DNA from: Thiospirochaeta perfilievii
Lineage (GTDB): Bacteria > Spirochaetota > Spirochaetia > DSM-2461
Length of the DNA: 64,000 bases
NCBI RefSeq assembly: GCF_008329945.1
Contig: NZ_CP035807.1
Coordinates: forward strand, 2,852,001-2,916,000
Reading direction: 5' to 3'
Shown: piece by piece, positions 27,486 to 34,237 of the stretch
How positions within the stretch are numbered: position 1 is the first letter of the stretch
How the letters are laid out: every line of letters begins with the position of its first letter
Program-made: the position numbers and the translations under genes
Notes under the pieces: model-generated
What the model saw: the letters and a program-made list of their open reading frames with translations, nothing else
Told to the model about the DNA's origin: nothing
The model's database searches: none

Positions 27486-28139
27486 GTGTATTATGTAAAA
27501 CATGCTAATCCTAAAAATGATGTAGCTTTTAAGAAGATCTTTGGAGATGAGAATAAGTCAGAGATATTAATATCTTTATTAAATTCCATTTTAGACTTTA
27601 CAGATGGAAAAGAAATAGTATCTGTTAGTCTAGCTAACCCCTATCAGGTTCCAAAGATAGAAGAATTAAAACAAACAATTTTAGATGTAAAAGCAGTAAA
27701 TAGGGATGGAGAACATTTTATAGTAGAAATGCAGAATAAGGATTTAGGGGATTTTGCTAAAAGAAGTTTGTATTATACCTCTAAAGCCTATGTAAATCAG
27801 GCCGGTTGCACGCCGAGCAGTAAGCTTGCTTACGACCAGGTACATCGTGGTGAAGATTACATTAACTTACAAAAGGTTTATTTTATCGGAATCCTTAATT
27901 TTAATATGTTCTCTGGGGATAATTATACCTCAAGACATTTAATTTTAAATAAAGAAACCTTGGTTCAAGAGATTGCAGATTTTGAGTTTGCCTTTATAGA
28001 GCTTACAAAATTTAATAAGGGATTAACTGAATGTGTGTCTGTATTAGATAAATGGATATTTTTTATTAAGAATGCAGAAACCCTAGATATTGTTCCCCCA
28101 GAATTTAAGGATAGAAGATATTGAAACATTTGGACTAGA
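27486..28139 (+). pseudogene. Rpn-family nuclease with deleted C-terminus and palindromic insert
   Basis: Nearly identical to the protein at 25880 from HANPKNDVAFKKIFGDEN to VPPEFKD. After that a deletion joins the coding sequence directly to the last codons of the gene (GAAGATATTGAAACATTTGG) out of frame, ending RRY at 28124. The normal start codon and leader are gone. Thirteen extra residues (AGCTPSSKLAYDQ) interrupt NQ-INRGEDY in frame. The nuclease core (Asp and E-x-Q) is kept. Confidence 0.8.
27801..27840 (+). repeat. ORF-compatible palindromic element, copy 2
   Basis: A 39-bp insertion relative to 25880-26734, with core GCCGAGCAGTAAGC-TT-GCTTACGACCAGG. The stem GTAAGC/GCTTAC spans 27820-27833. 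It adds 13 codons and leaves the reading frame open. Confidence 0.75.
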
Positions 28140-28200
28140 TTTATAGTTTTGTTGGGGAATTAAATATATTTTTTAATAAAATTAGCATATTTCTAGTAAA

Positions 28201-28229
28201 TTGATGCTATGTAGATAATAGGTTATTAT
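28201..28229 (+). promoter_or_regulatory. Rpn leader cassette promoter, copy 3
   Basis: TTGATG (28201-28206), 17 bp, TATTAT (28224-28229), then a variant leader (TATTGGAGAGAGT) to the ATG at 28251. The same cassette here serves a different nuclease subtype. Confidence 0.65.
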
Positions 28230-28250
28230 AGAATAGCTATTGGAGAGAGT

Positions 28251-29297
28251 ATGAAGTATTTAGCACCATTAAATTATGATAGATTCTTTAGGAAGGTATT
28301 TAGCGATAATACTATAGCAAAACAATTTCTAGAGGATTTTTTAGAGGCAAAGATTGAAGAGATAGAACAGTTAGGGGATAAGCATAGAATAACTGATGAT
28401 GCGGCTATAGTTGAATTTGATTACAGGTGTAAAATTAATGGAAAGTACATAATTATAGATATGCAGCAGTGGTATAAGCCAGATGTAATTAGAAGGTTTT
28501 ATCTTTACCATAGCCTAAAGGATAAATATGTTATTAGTGATCCTTTGGTAAGTAAGGGGAAAGTAAAACAAAAGAATTATAGTTTAGTGGAGCCAGTTTA
28601 TACCCTAATTTGGATGGTAGATGATAATTTAAATTTTAGTGGGGATTATGCAGAGTTTAGTTTAAACCATCAAGATTTAATAAATTTTGTTAGAGATGAA
28701 CATTTATGGCTAAATCCCGATATTTACGAGATAGCTAAAAGACGAAAAGAGATAGTTCAATTAACAGATAATCAGTTTAAAGATGTAAATTTCTTAGCAG
28801 AAAACAAACTTGTTTTTATGTTCCAAAAAAATATAGCCTCTAACCTTGAAAGTAACAGAAGTAACAAAAAGTATAAAAGATGGTTCGATTTTGCAACAAA
28901 GACTAAGGATGATAATAATAATGTAAATGACTTTACAGAATTTACCAATGACAAAGTTTTCTCAGAGGTAATTAAAAGACTAAGGCGGGACAAACTGACA
29001 GATGATGATATAAAATACATCGAATCGGAAGAGGAACATATAAAACTAACCCAGGATTTCTATTTAAAACAAAAACTACAGCTTGAACAAGAAAAACAGG
29101 AAGGGATTGATATAGGAGTTGGAATAGGTGTTGATAAGGGAATTGGAATAGGAGTAAAAAAAGAGAAAGCTAAAAATAAAGCAGAAAAAAATAAAATGAT
29201 AAAAAATATGGAATCTAAAGGATTGTCTGTAGAGGCCATAAGTGATTTAACAGGCTTATCTCTAGAAGAGATTAAAAATATTAAGGCTGATGACTAG
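28251..29297 (+). CDS. PD-(D/E)XK nuclease family transposase (Rpn-related, second subtype)
   Basis: A 348-residue protein. The N-terminus MKYLAPLNYDRFFRKVFSDN resembles Rpn proteins. The core Asp and D-x-Q are in VEFDYRCKINGKYIIIDMQ. RFYLYHSLKDKYVISD and VYTLIWMVDD follow. After a helical middle region, residues about 285-310 are a glycine-rich repeat (GVGIGVDKGIGIGV). The protein ends with the same HTH-like tail as other Rpn genes (MESKGLSVEAISDLTGLS). It is complete and behind a leader cassette. Nuclease activity is inferred from the fold only. Confidence 0.82.
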   Translation: MKYLAPLNYDRFFRKVFSDNTIAKQFLEDFLEAKIEEIEQLGDKHRITDDAAIVEFDYRCKINGKYIIIDMQQWYKPDVIRRFYLYHSLKDKYVISDPLVSKGKVKQKNYSLVEPVYTLIWMVDDNLNFSGDYAEFSLNHQDLINFVRDEHLWLNPDIYEIAKRRKEIVQLTDNQFKDVNFLAENKLVFMFQKNIASNLESNRSNKKYKRWFDFATKTKDDNNNVNDFTEFTNDKVFSEVIKRLRRDKLTDDDIKYIESEEEHIKLTQDFYLKQKLQLEQEKQEGIDIGVGIGVDKGIGIGVKKEKAKNKAEKNKMIKNMESKGLSVEAISDLTGLSLEEIKNIKADD

Positions 29298-29422
29298 AAT
29301 CTTTGTTTATAATTCTTGTAATTTCTTTTCTTAATATTTATACTTAACGTATGAGTAGTTTTATTTGATTTTTTTGTAGTATGGTTTGGATTTTTAACTA
29401 AATTTAAGCAATTTCCTACAAA

Positions 29423-29451
29423 TTGATGCTATATGAATAATAGGTTAATAT
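29423..29451 (+). promoter_or_regulatory. Rpn leader cassette promoter, copy 4
   Basis: TTGATG (29423-29428), 17 bp, TAATAT (29446-29451). The leader ends TTTGGAGGGTTT before the ATG at 29474. Near-identical to copy 2 over 175 bp. Confidence 0.65.
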
Positions 29452-29473
29452 TAAAGTAGCCTTTGGAGGGTTT

Positions 29474-29678
29474 ATGAAGTTTGCTACTCCTAAAAATTAT
29501 GTAGCATTTAAATATTTAATGGAAGATATAGAGGTTGCAAACTTCTAATTTCAACTATTATAGGGCAAAAAATTATTTCTTTAGAATCATGGTTAACAAC
29601 ATGTTTATTAAAGGATTAACTGTAGAGAACATTAGTGAATTGACAGGTTTGACTATAGAAGAGATTAAAGATATTTAA
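29474..29678 (+). pseudogene. Rpn-family fossil (start and tail only)
   Basis: The start reads MKFATPKNYVAFKYLMEDIEVANF and stops. About 70 bp later the end of the gene reappears as KGLTVENISELTGLTIEEIKDI with a stop at 29676. The whole nuclease core has been deleted. Confidence 0.7.
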
Positions 29679-29718
29679 TACTCTGTAAATATGTTAATAT
29701 TAATTAGAGAGGTTAATA

Positions 29719-29907
29719 ATGAAATCTATTACCATAAATATTGATAATGATAAATTGGTAGATAAAGTGACTTGGTTGTTGGATCATTTTAAAAATGATG
29801 GATTGGAGATAGTTTCGACAGAAGATATGGAAGATCTAAATATGCTTAGAGCAACTAGAAAAGAAGACTCTATTTCATTTGACCAATACATTCAAAATGG
29901 AAATTAG
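29719..29907 (+). CDS. RelB-type antitoxin
   Basis: A 62-residue protein, MKSITINIDNDKLVDKVTWLLDHF with a C-terminal acidic tail (RKEDSISFDQYIQNGN), preceded by AGAGAGG. The beta-strand/helix start looks like a ribbon-type or Phd-like antitoxin. The tail that precedes a RelE gene is typical for toxin neutralisation. Its stop overlaps the toxin start. Confidence 0.75.
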   Translation: MKSITINIDNDKLVDKVTWLLDHFKNDGLEIVSTEDMEDLNMLRATRKEDSISFDQYIQNGN

Positions 29908-30142
29908 AATACGTAAAAGCGCTATAAAAGATTTATCAAAGATAGATAGTAAACATGCTACTAAAATAAAAAAAATGATTCTTAAATTAGGAGATTACCC
30001 AGATGTTTCAAATGTTAGGAAATTAACTAATTTTGAACCAGCATTTAGATATAGAATTGGTAATTATAGAGTTCTTTTTGATATCGTAGATAATGTGATC
30101 TTTGTAGGTAGAGTTTTACATAGAAAAGAAAGCTATAAATAA
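29897..30142 (+). CDS. relE: RelE/ParE family toxin
   Basis: The start at 29897 (MEIRIRKSAIKDLSKIDSKH) is preferred to 29879 because it lies at the end of the antitoxin gene. The 81-residue protein has LRKLTNFEPAFRYRIGNYRV-like blocks (RKLTN, FRYRIGNYRVLFDI) and the basic C-terminus VGRVLHRKESYK of RelE ribosome-dependent mRNA interferases. With 29719-29907 it forms a complete relBE module. Confidence 0.88.
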   Translation: MEIRIRKSAIKDLSKIDSKHATKIKKMILKLGDYPDVSNVRKLTNFEPAFRYRIGNYRVLFDIVDNVIFVGRVLHRKESYK

Positions 30143-30160
30143 TATTAATTTTCCTACAAA

Positions 30161-30189
30161 TTGATGCTATGTAGATAATAGGTTATTAT
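30161..30189 (+). promoter_or_regulatory. Rpn leader cassette promoter, copy 5
   Basis: TTGATG (30161-30166), 17 bp, TATTAT (30184-30189), leader to the ATG at 30211 with TTTGGAGGGTTT. Confidence 0.65.
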
Positions 30190-30210
30190 TGAATTAACCT
30201 TTGGAGGGTT

Positions 30211-31083
30211 TATGAAGTTTGCTAATCCTAAAAATGATGTAGCTTTTAAAAAATATTTGGAGATGAGAATAAAACTGAGATTTTAATATCTTTATTAAAT
30301 TCCATTTTAGATTTTAAAGATGGTAAGGAGATAGTATCTGTTAGCCTAGCTAACCCTTATCAGGTTCCTAAGATAGAAGAATTGAAACAAACCATTTTAG
30401 ATGTAAAAGCAGTAAACAGGGATGGGGAACATTTTATAGTAGAAATGCAGAATAAGGATTTAGGGGATTTTGCTAAAAGAAGTTTGTATTATACCTCTAA
30501 GGCCTATGTAGGGCAGATTAATAAAGGGAAAGATTATAGTACCTTACAAAAGGTCTACTTTATTGGAATCCTTAATTTTAATATGTTCTCTGGGGATAAT
30601 TATACTTCAAGACATTTAATTCTAAATAAAGAAACCTTGGTTCAGGAGATTGCAGATTTTGAGTTTGCATTTATAGAGCTTACAAAATTTAATAAGGAAT
30701 TAAGTGACTGTAAAACTATTCTAGATAAATGGTTATTTTTTATTAAGAACGCTGGTTCTCTGGACATTATCCCACCTGAATTTAATGAAAATAGGGAACT
30801 ATTAGAAGCCTTTGAGATTGCTAAACAAAGCGCCTGGAATAAAAAAGAACTGGAAGTATACGATTATATAGCCCTAAAGGAAATGGACGAAAGAAACATG
30901 ATTACTACGGCAGAAAAAAAAGGTGAAATTAGAGGTGAAATTAGAGGTGAAATTAGAGGTGAAAAAAAGGGAATTACAAAAGTTGCTAAAAACATGATAG
31001 CTAAGGGACATTCCGTTGAGGACATAAGTGATTTAACAGGCTTATCCCTAGAAGAGATTAAAAATATAGAGACTGATGACTAG
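30211..31083 (+). pseudogene. Rpn family nuclease (one frameshift near the start)
   Basis: Starts MKFANPKNDVAFKK and then leaves frame at the A6 run 30248-30253; a seventh A restores KIFGDENKTEILISLLN. The long remaining frame (ATG at 30382) carries ILDVKAVNRDGEHFIVEMQ and the rest of the family pattern through KKELEVYDYIALKEMDERNM. A run of GEIR repeats and the tail GHSVEDISDLTGLS end the protein. Apart from the one base it looks functional. Confidence 0.82.
30922..30957 (+). repeat. 12-bp tandem repeat within Rpn gene
   Basis: Three exact copies of GGTGAAATTAGA, encoding GEIR x3, followed by a partial fourth (GGTGAAAAA). The unit is a multiple of three, so copy-number change would vary linker length without breaking the frame. 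Confidence 0.85.
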
Positions 31084-31238
31084 AATCTTTTCTATAAATT
31101 CTTCGGGATTTTTAATATATATAAATTTTGTATTTTACAATTGATAACTACCGCGAAAGGAATTGTAAGGGTGGCCAAGCCAAACAACGATAGTTGTTCG
31201 AAGCGAAGCGTAGCCGAGCAGTAAGCTTTGCTTACGAC
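31082..31238 (+). repeat. structured repeat, copy 3, ending in palindromic element copy 3
   Basis: From TAGAATCTTTTCTATAAATT it follows copy 1 (21490) closely, through GATAACTACCGCGAAAGGAA to GTTGTTCGAAGCGAAGCGTA. It then switches to GCCGAGCAGTAAGCTTTGCTTACGACC (stem 31221-31226/31230-31235) instead of the usual CCCGACCTTGCTCTGC end. The two repeat types are thus physically joined here, and the Rpn leader sequence follows. Confidence 0.7.
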
Positions 31239-31344
31239 CTCTTTCGTTATATATAATCCTTGCAATTTCATTTCTTGATATTTGAACTTAACGTATGAGT
31301 AAATAAATTTGTTTTTTTGGGACTTTAGTTATATTTTCTACAAA

Positions 31345-31425
31345 TTGAAGCTATGTAGATAATAGGTTATTATTAAATTAACCTTTAGAGGGTTTATGAA
31401 GTTTGCTAATCCTAAAAATCCTATG
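31345..31425 (+). promoter_or_regulatory. Rpn leader cassette, copy 6, with gene stub
   Basis: TTGAAG (31345-31350), 17 bp, TATTAT (31368-31373), leader, and the ATG at 31396 followed by only about 10 Rpn codons (MKFANPKNP). The rest of the gene is missing; a truncated antitoxin gene follows. Confidence 0.6.
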
Positions 31426-31479
31426 ATATGCATGTGTACATTGTCCGTACATGATGGTATTATCAATTAAGAGGTTTAT

Positions 31480-31554
31480 ATGAATTTAAAGACAACTAGA
31501 ATTGAATTTAGAACTGATCTTGATTCCAAGAATCTAATAGAAAAAGCAGTATAA
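31480..31554 (+). pseudogene. DUF1778 (TacA-like) antitoxin, 5' part before IS3
   Basis: MNLKTTRIEFRTDLDSKNLIEKAV is the ribbon-helix-helix start of TacA-type antitoxins (PF08681), with AGAGG upstream. The frame stops at the left end of the IS3 element. The remaining part of the protein continues after the element at about 32826-33010, directly before the GNAT toxin gene. Confidence 0.72.
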
Positions 31555-31631
31555 CGGTCTAACTTTTTTAAACAGCATATTCTAAAAATTAAATTCACTC
31601 CTGTATATATAAATGTATAATAGGAGATAAT

Positions 31632-31931
31632 ATGGGTAGAAGAAAAAAGCATGATAGTGCATTTAAGTTAAAAGTAGCCTTAGAAGCTATCAAAGAAGAA
31701 ATTACAGTAAGTGAAATAGCTAGTAATTATGAAATTCATCCTCAGCAAGTTAGGCAATGGAAGAGGGAATTCTTACAGAATGCAGAATCAGTTTTTCAAA
31801 AAGATGATGTAGATAAGAAGAAAGTAGAAGAATTAGAAACTGAAAAGGAAGACCTCCAGAGTTTAATAGGACAACAAACTATAGAGATCAATTTCTTAAA
31901 AAAAAACTTGAAAAAGTTGAACATCGATTGA
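31632..31931 (+). CDS. IS3 family transposase OrfA
   Basis: A 99-residue protein with an N-terminal helix-turn-helix (GRRKKHDSAFKLKVALEAIK ... ASNYEIHPQQVRQWKREF) and a C-terminal leucine-zipper-like helix (VEELETEKEDLQSLIGQQTI). It binds the element ends. Near its 3' end an A9 run (31898-31906) is a slippery site. A -1 shift there reads KLEKVEHRLKVPM into OrfB and gives the OrfAB transposase. Confidence 0.9.
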   Translation: MGRRKKHDSAFKLKVALEAIKEEITVSEIASNYEIHPQQVRQWKREFLQNAESVFQKDDVDKKKVEELETEKEDLQSLIGQQTIEINFLKKNLKKLNID

Positions 31932-32767
31932 AGGTGCCTATGGTCTCTAAAGATGAAAAATTATCACTTTCAAAACAGTGTGATCTACTTAATATTAATC
32001 GCTCAAGGATATACTATACCCCTAGAACGAAGTCCAAAGAAGATCTTATGATAATGCGTCTTATTGATGCTTTATATCAAGAGAATCCTTGTATGGGTAG
32101 TAGAAGAATGAGTAAAGAAATCTCTAAGACTCATGGTATAAAACTAGGTAGACTTAGAGCTCGTAGGTTGATGAGAGAAATGTGTATAAGTGCTATATAT
32201 CCCAAGAAAAACCTTTCAGTACCTGATTCAGAGCACAAAATCTATCCATATCTGCTTAGAAATTTACGGATAGAGAGACCTAATCATGTATGGTCTACAG
32301 ATATTACATATATTCCGCTTTCAGGTGGTTTTGTATACCTTACGGCTGTTATTGACTGGTATAGTAGAAAGGTTCTGACATGGAAACTATCAAATACAAT
32401 GGATGTTGGCTTTTGTAAATCTGTAGTAGTTGAAGCTATAGCTAAATATGGTACTCCTGAAATATTTAACACAGATCAAGGGTCTCAATATACAAGCAAA
32501 GAATTTACAGATCTACTTAAAGATCATGAAATTAAAATCAGTATGGATGGTAAAGGTAGAGCTCTAGATAATGTATTTGTTGAAAGGTTATGGAGATCAG
32601 TTAAACAGGAAGATGTATATCTTAAGGATTATAGAGATATTAGAGATGCAAAAAGGCATCTAACTAATTATTTTGAGTACTATAATAATAGACGAAGACA
32701 TCAATCTTTAGATGATGAATTCCCTGAAGATATATATTATGGTAAGGTTAAATTAATAGCAGCTTAA
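31928..32767 (+). CDS. IS3 family transposase OrfB (DDE integrase core)
   Basis: A 279-residue rve-type integrase. The three catalytic acidic residues are visible: Asp in HVWSTDITYIPL, Asp in NTDQGSQYTS, and Glu in FVERLWRSVKQEDVYL, spaced as in the DDE(35) family. An HTH_21 region (YQENPCMGSRRMSKEI) precedes the core. It is in the -1 frame relative to OrfA and is normally made by programmed frameshifting, so the frame break here is not a mutation. Confidence 0.93.
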   Translation: MKVPMVSKDEKLSLSKQCDLLNINRSRIYYTPRTKSKEDLMIMRLIDALYQENPCMGSRRMSKEISKTHGIKLGRLRARRLMREMCISAIYPKKNLSVPDSEHKIYPYLLRNLRIERPNHVWSTDITYIPLSGGFVYLTAVIDWYSRKVLTWKLSNTMDVGFCKSVVVEAIAKYGTPEIFNTDQGSQYTSKEFTDLLKDHEIKISMDGKGRALDNVFVERLWRSVKQEDVYLKDYRDIRDAKRHLTNYFEYYNNRRRHQSLDDEFPEDIYYGKVKLIAA

Positions 32768-32825
32768 TGGCGGGTGTGAATTTAATTATGCTATATGCCT
32801 GTTTGATTAATTAGACCACTATACA

Positions 32826-33010
32826 GCGATAATCAAAGGACAAACATTAACGTCTTATATCTTAAATAAAATTATAGAATCTGCCAAAAAGATATTGAAG
32901 AGGTTGAATCCCTACACGCATCAGATAGTGATAGGGATTTATTTTATTCTCTACTAACAGATCCACCCACCCCTAATGATAATCTTAAAAATCTATTTCG
33001 GTTAAAATAA
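32826..33010 (+). pseudogene. DUF1778 (TacA-like) antitoxin, 3' part after IS3
   Basis: AIIKGQTLTSYILNKIIESAKK continues the antitoxin and, after one A is added to the A5 run at 32886-32890, reads DIEEVESLHASDSDRDLFYSLLTDPPTPND to a stop at 33010. The C-terminal region that wraps the toxin is therefore still encoded, but cut off from its DNA-binding start. The GNAT toxin begins 3 bp later. Confidence 0.7.
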
Positions 33011-33012
33011 GA

Positions 33013-33534
33013 ATGACCTTAAATATTAAGATTATTCCAATTTCTAAAAAATTAGAATTAAAACAATTTGATTGTGGAATAAATGAATTAAATGTTTATC
33101 TTAGTCAATATTCCATAGCAAATGATAAAAAAAATATAGGTAAAACCTTTGTTGCTGTAGGAGAAGAACATAATTTCCCTTTGGGGTATTACACAGTTAG
33201 CATGGTTCAAGTATATTTTCATGAACTAACAGACGACATTAAAAAAAGTTTACCTAAATATCCAATCCCTTCAATGAGAATTGGGAAATTAGCAGTTTCT
33301 AAGGGAGTACAAGGAAAAAGAATAGGAGCATATTTACTTAGAGACTCATTTCTTAGAGCCATAAGAATATCGGAAGATGTGGCATTAAAATTCATTGTAG
33401 TAGATGCATTAAATGAGAAATCTAAAGAATTTTACATAAGATATGGTTTTATACCTTTAAAGGATAATCCTTTAAAACTAGTAATATCACTAGATACAAT
33501 AAAAATGGCTTTTTTATCCTTTCATAATCTTTAG
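33013..33534 (+). CDS. GNAT family toxin (TacT/AtaT-like acetyltransferase)
   Basis: A 173-residue GNAT protein. FDCGINELNVYLSQYSIAND near the start, GYYTVSMVQV, MRIGKLAVSKGVQGKRIGAYLLRD (acetyl-CoA loop V-x-x-x-x-Q-G-x-R/K-x-G) and VVDALNEKSKEFYIRYGF are the standard toxin-type blocks. Such toxins acetylate aminoacyl-tRNA and are held in check by a DUF1778 antitoxin. Here that antitoxin is split by IS3, so the toxin would be lethal unless poorly expressed, controlled by a distant antitoxin, or mutated. Confidence 0.85.
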   Translation: MTLNIKIIPISKKLELKQFDCGINELNVYLSQYSIANDKKNIGKTFVAVGEEHNFPLGYYTVSMVQVYFHELTDDIKKSLPKYPIPSMRIGKLAVSKGVQGKRIGAYLLRDSFLRAIRISEDVALKFIVVDALNEKSKEFYIRYGFIPLKDNPLKLVISLDTIKMAFLSFHNL

Positions 33535-33567
33535 ATTTTTACTTTGTTTCATGCAACTTCTGACAAA

Positions 33568-33596
33568 TTGATGCTATGTAGATAATAGGTTATTAT
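33568..33596 (+). promoter_or_regulatory. Rpn leader cassette promoter, copy 7
   Basis: TTGATG (33568-33573), 17 bp, TATTAT (33591-33596), leader with TTTGGAGGGTGTT to the ATG at 33620. Confidence 0.65.
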
Positions 33597-33619
33597 TAAA
33601 TTAACCTTTGGAGGGTGTT

Positions 33620-33703
33620 ATGAGAATTGCAAATCCTATATACGATGTTGTTTTTAAATATTTAATGGAAGATATAGATTTAGTTTGTTGCTTTAAATTA
33701 TAA
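33620..33703 (+). pseudogene. Rpn-family start fossil
   Basis: MRIANPIYDVVFKYLMEDIDLVCCFKL then a stop. The first 13 residues match the Rpn start; the remainder resembles the fossil at 29474 (KYLMEDIE). No nuclease core follows. Confidence 0.65.
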
Positions 33704-33777
33704 AAGTTAATAGTAAAAGAGATATTATGTTTCATTCAAAAGTTATTGGGGACTTAAATAGAAATTGCTAGCCTATT

Positions 33778-33875
33778 CTCCAATTACCTATAAAGTAAAA
33801 AGTCTTTAAGTAACACAAGGTAAGAATTTAAGCCTACAATACCACAATAAAACTAGGAACACTGAACCACTGAAG
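33778..33875 (+). pseudogene. manC cupin fossil, copy 3
   Basis: TATAAAGTAAAAAGTCTTTAAG...CAAGGTAAGAATTTAAGCCT...CAATACCACAATAAAACTAG corresponds to manC codons YKVKKL-VT-GKNLSLQYHNKT. It contains internal stops and is only about 100 bp long. From 33880 to 33950 lie sequences shared with the spacers at about 44037 and 47256 (CACTTCTGTGA...AAACAAATACAATTAT). Confidence 0.55.
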
Positions 33876-33957
33876 ACACCCACACTTCTGTGACTAAACA
33901 AATACAATTATGCATTATAATTATGGAACTTTTGTTCCATATTCTATCAATATTTAA

Positions 33958-33975
33958 GGGAGTTTTAGGACTCTC
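33958..33975. terminator. weak terminator before convergent hipB
   Basis: GGGAGT (33958-33963) and ACTCTC (33970-33975, with one G-T pair) form a short stem followed by TTTTTTATTTTAT. It lies between rightward debris and the leftward hipAB genes. Confidence 0.4.
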
Positions 33976-34000
33976 TTTTTTATTTTATAACTAATGTGAT

Positions 34001-34237
34001 TTATATTTCATCTAATGTAGGTAGTCCAAAGCCCTCTTTGTTTTTAAACTCTATCTCTAATCCTAGGTTATCTAGTATTAGATCGAGGGTTTTAACTGAA
34101 ATACTTACAACTAGACCCCGTTCTAATCTGCCTAAAGTTACTCTACTTATTCCAGACTTATCCGCTAACTCTTGTTGGGTTAAACCGTTATCTACCCTAA
34201 GGGTTTTAATATTTTTACCAATTTCGAATAATTTCAT
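34001..34237 (-). CDS. hipB: HipB-like helix-turn-helix antitoxin
   Basis: A 78-residue Xre-type DNA-binding protein. The HTH is at about residues 18-40 (GLTQQELADKSGISRVTLGR). The short C-terminal tail EFKNKEGFGLPTLDEI is typical of HipB. Its start lies inside the end of hipA (23-bp overlap) on the minus strand. It is therefore the second gene of the operon, the reverse of the E. coli hipBA order. Confidence 0.85.
   Translation of the reverse strand: MKLFEIGKNIKTLRVDNGLTQQELADKSGISRVTLGRLERGLVVSISVKTLDLILDNLGLEIEFKNKEGFGLPTLDEI

Larger units (their letters stand above)
31554..32819 (+). mobile_element. IS3-family insertion sequence
   Basis: Two overlapping transposase frames lie between imperfect inverted repeats. 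The left end ACGGTCTAAC...AAACAGCATAT...AATTAAATTCAC matches the reverse complement of the right end (GTGGTCTAAT...AAACAGGCATAT...AATTAAATTCAC). TATA at 31550-31553 and 32820-32823 is a plausible short target duplication. It is inserted within a DUF1778 antitoxin gene. Both frames look intact, so the element may still be active. Confidence 0.8.

Noticed and set aside
30922-30957. CRISPR-like array
   Set aside because: Three directly adjacent 12-bp units without spacers, inside a coding frame.
31898-31906. Frame break between the IS3 transposase frames taken as a mutation
   Set aside because: An A9 run followed by a -1 overlap is the normal programmed frameshift of IS3 elements, so it was not counted among the nine breaks.
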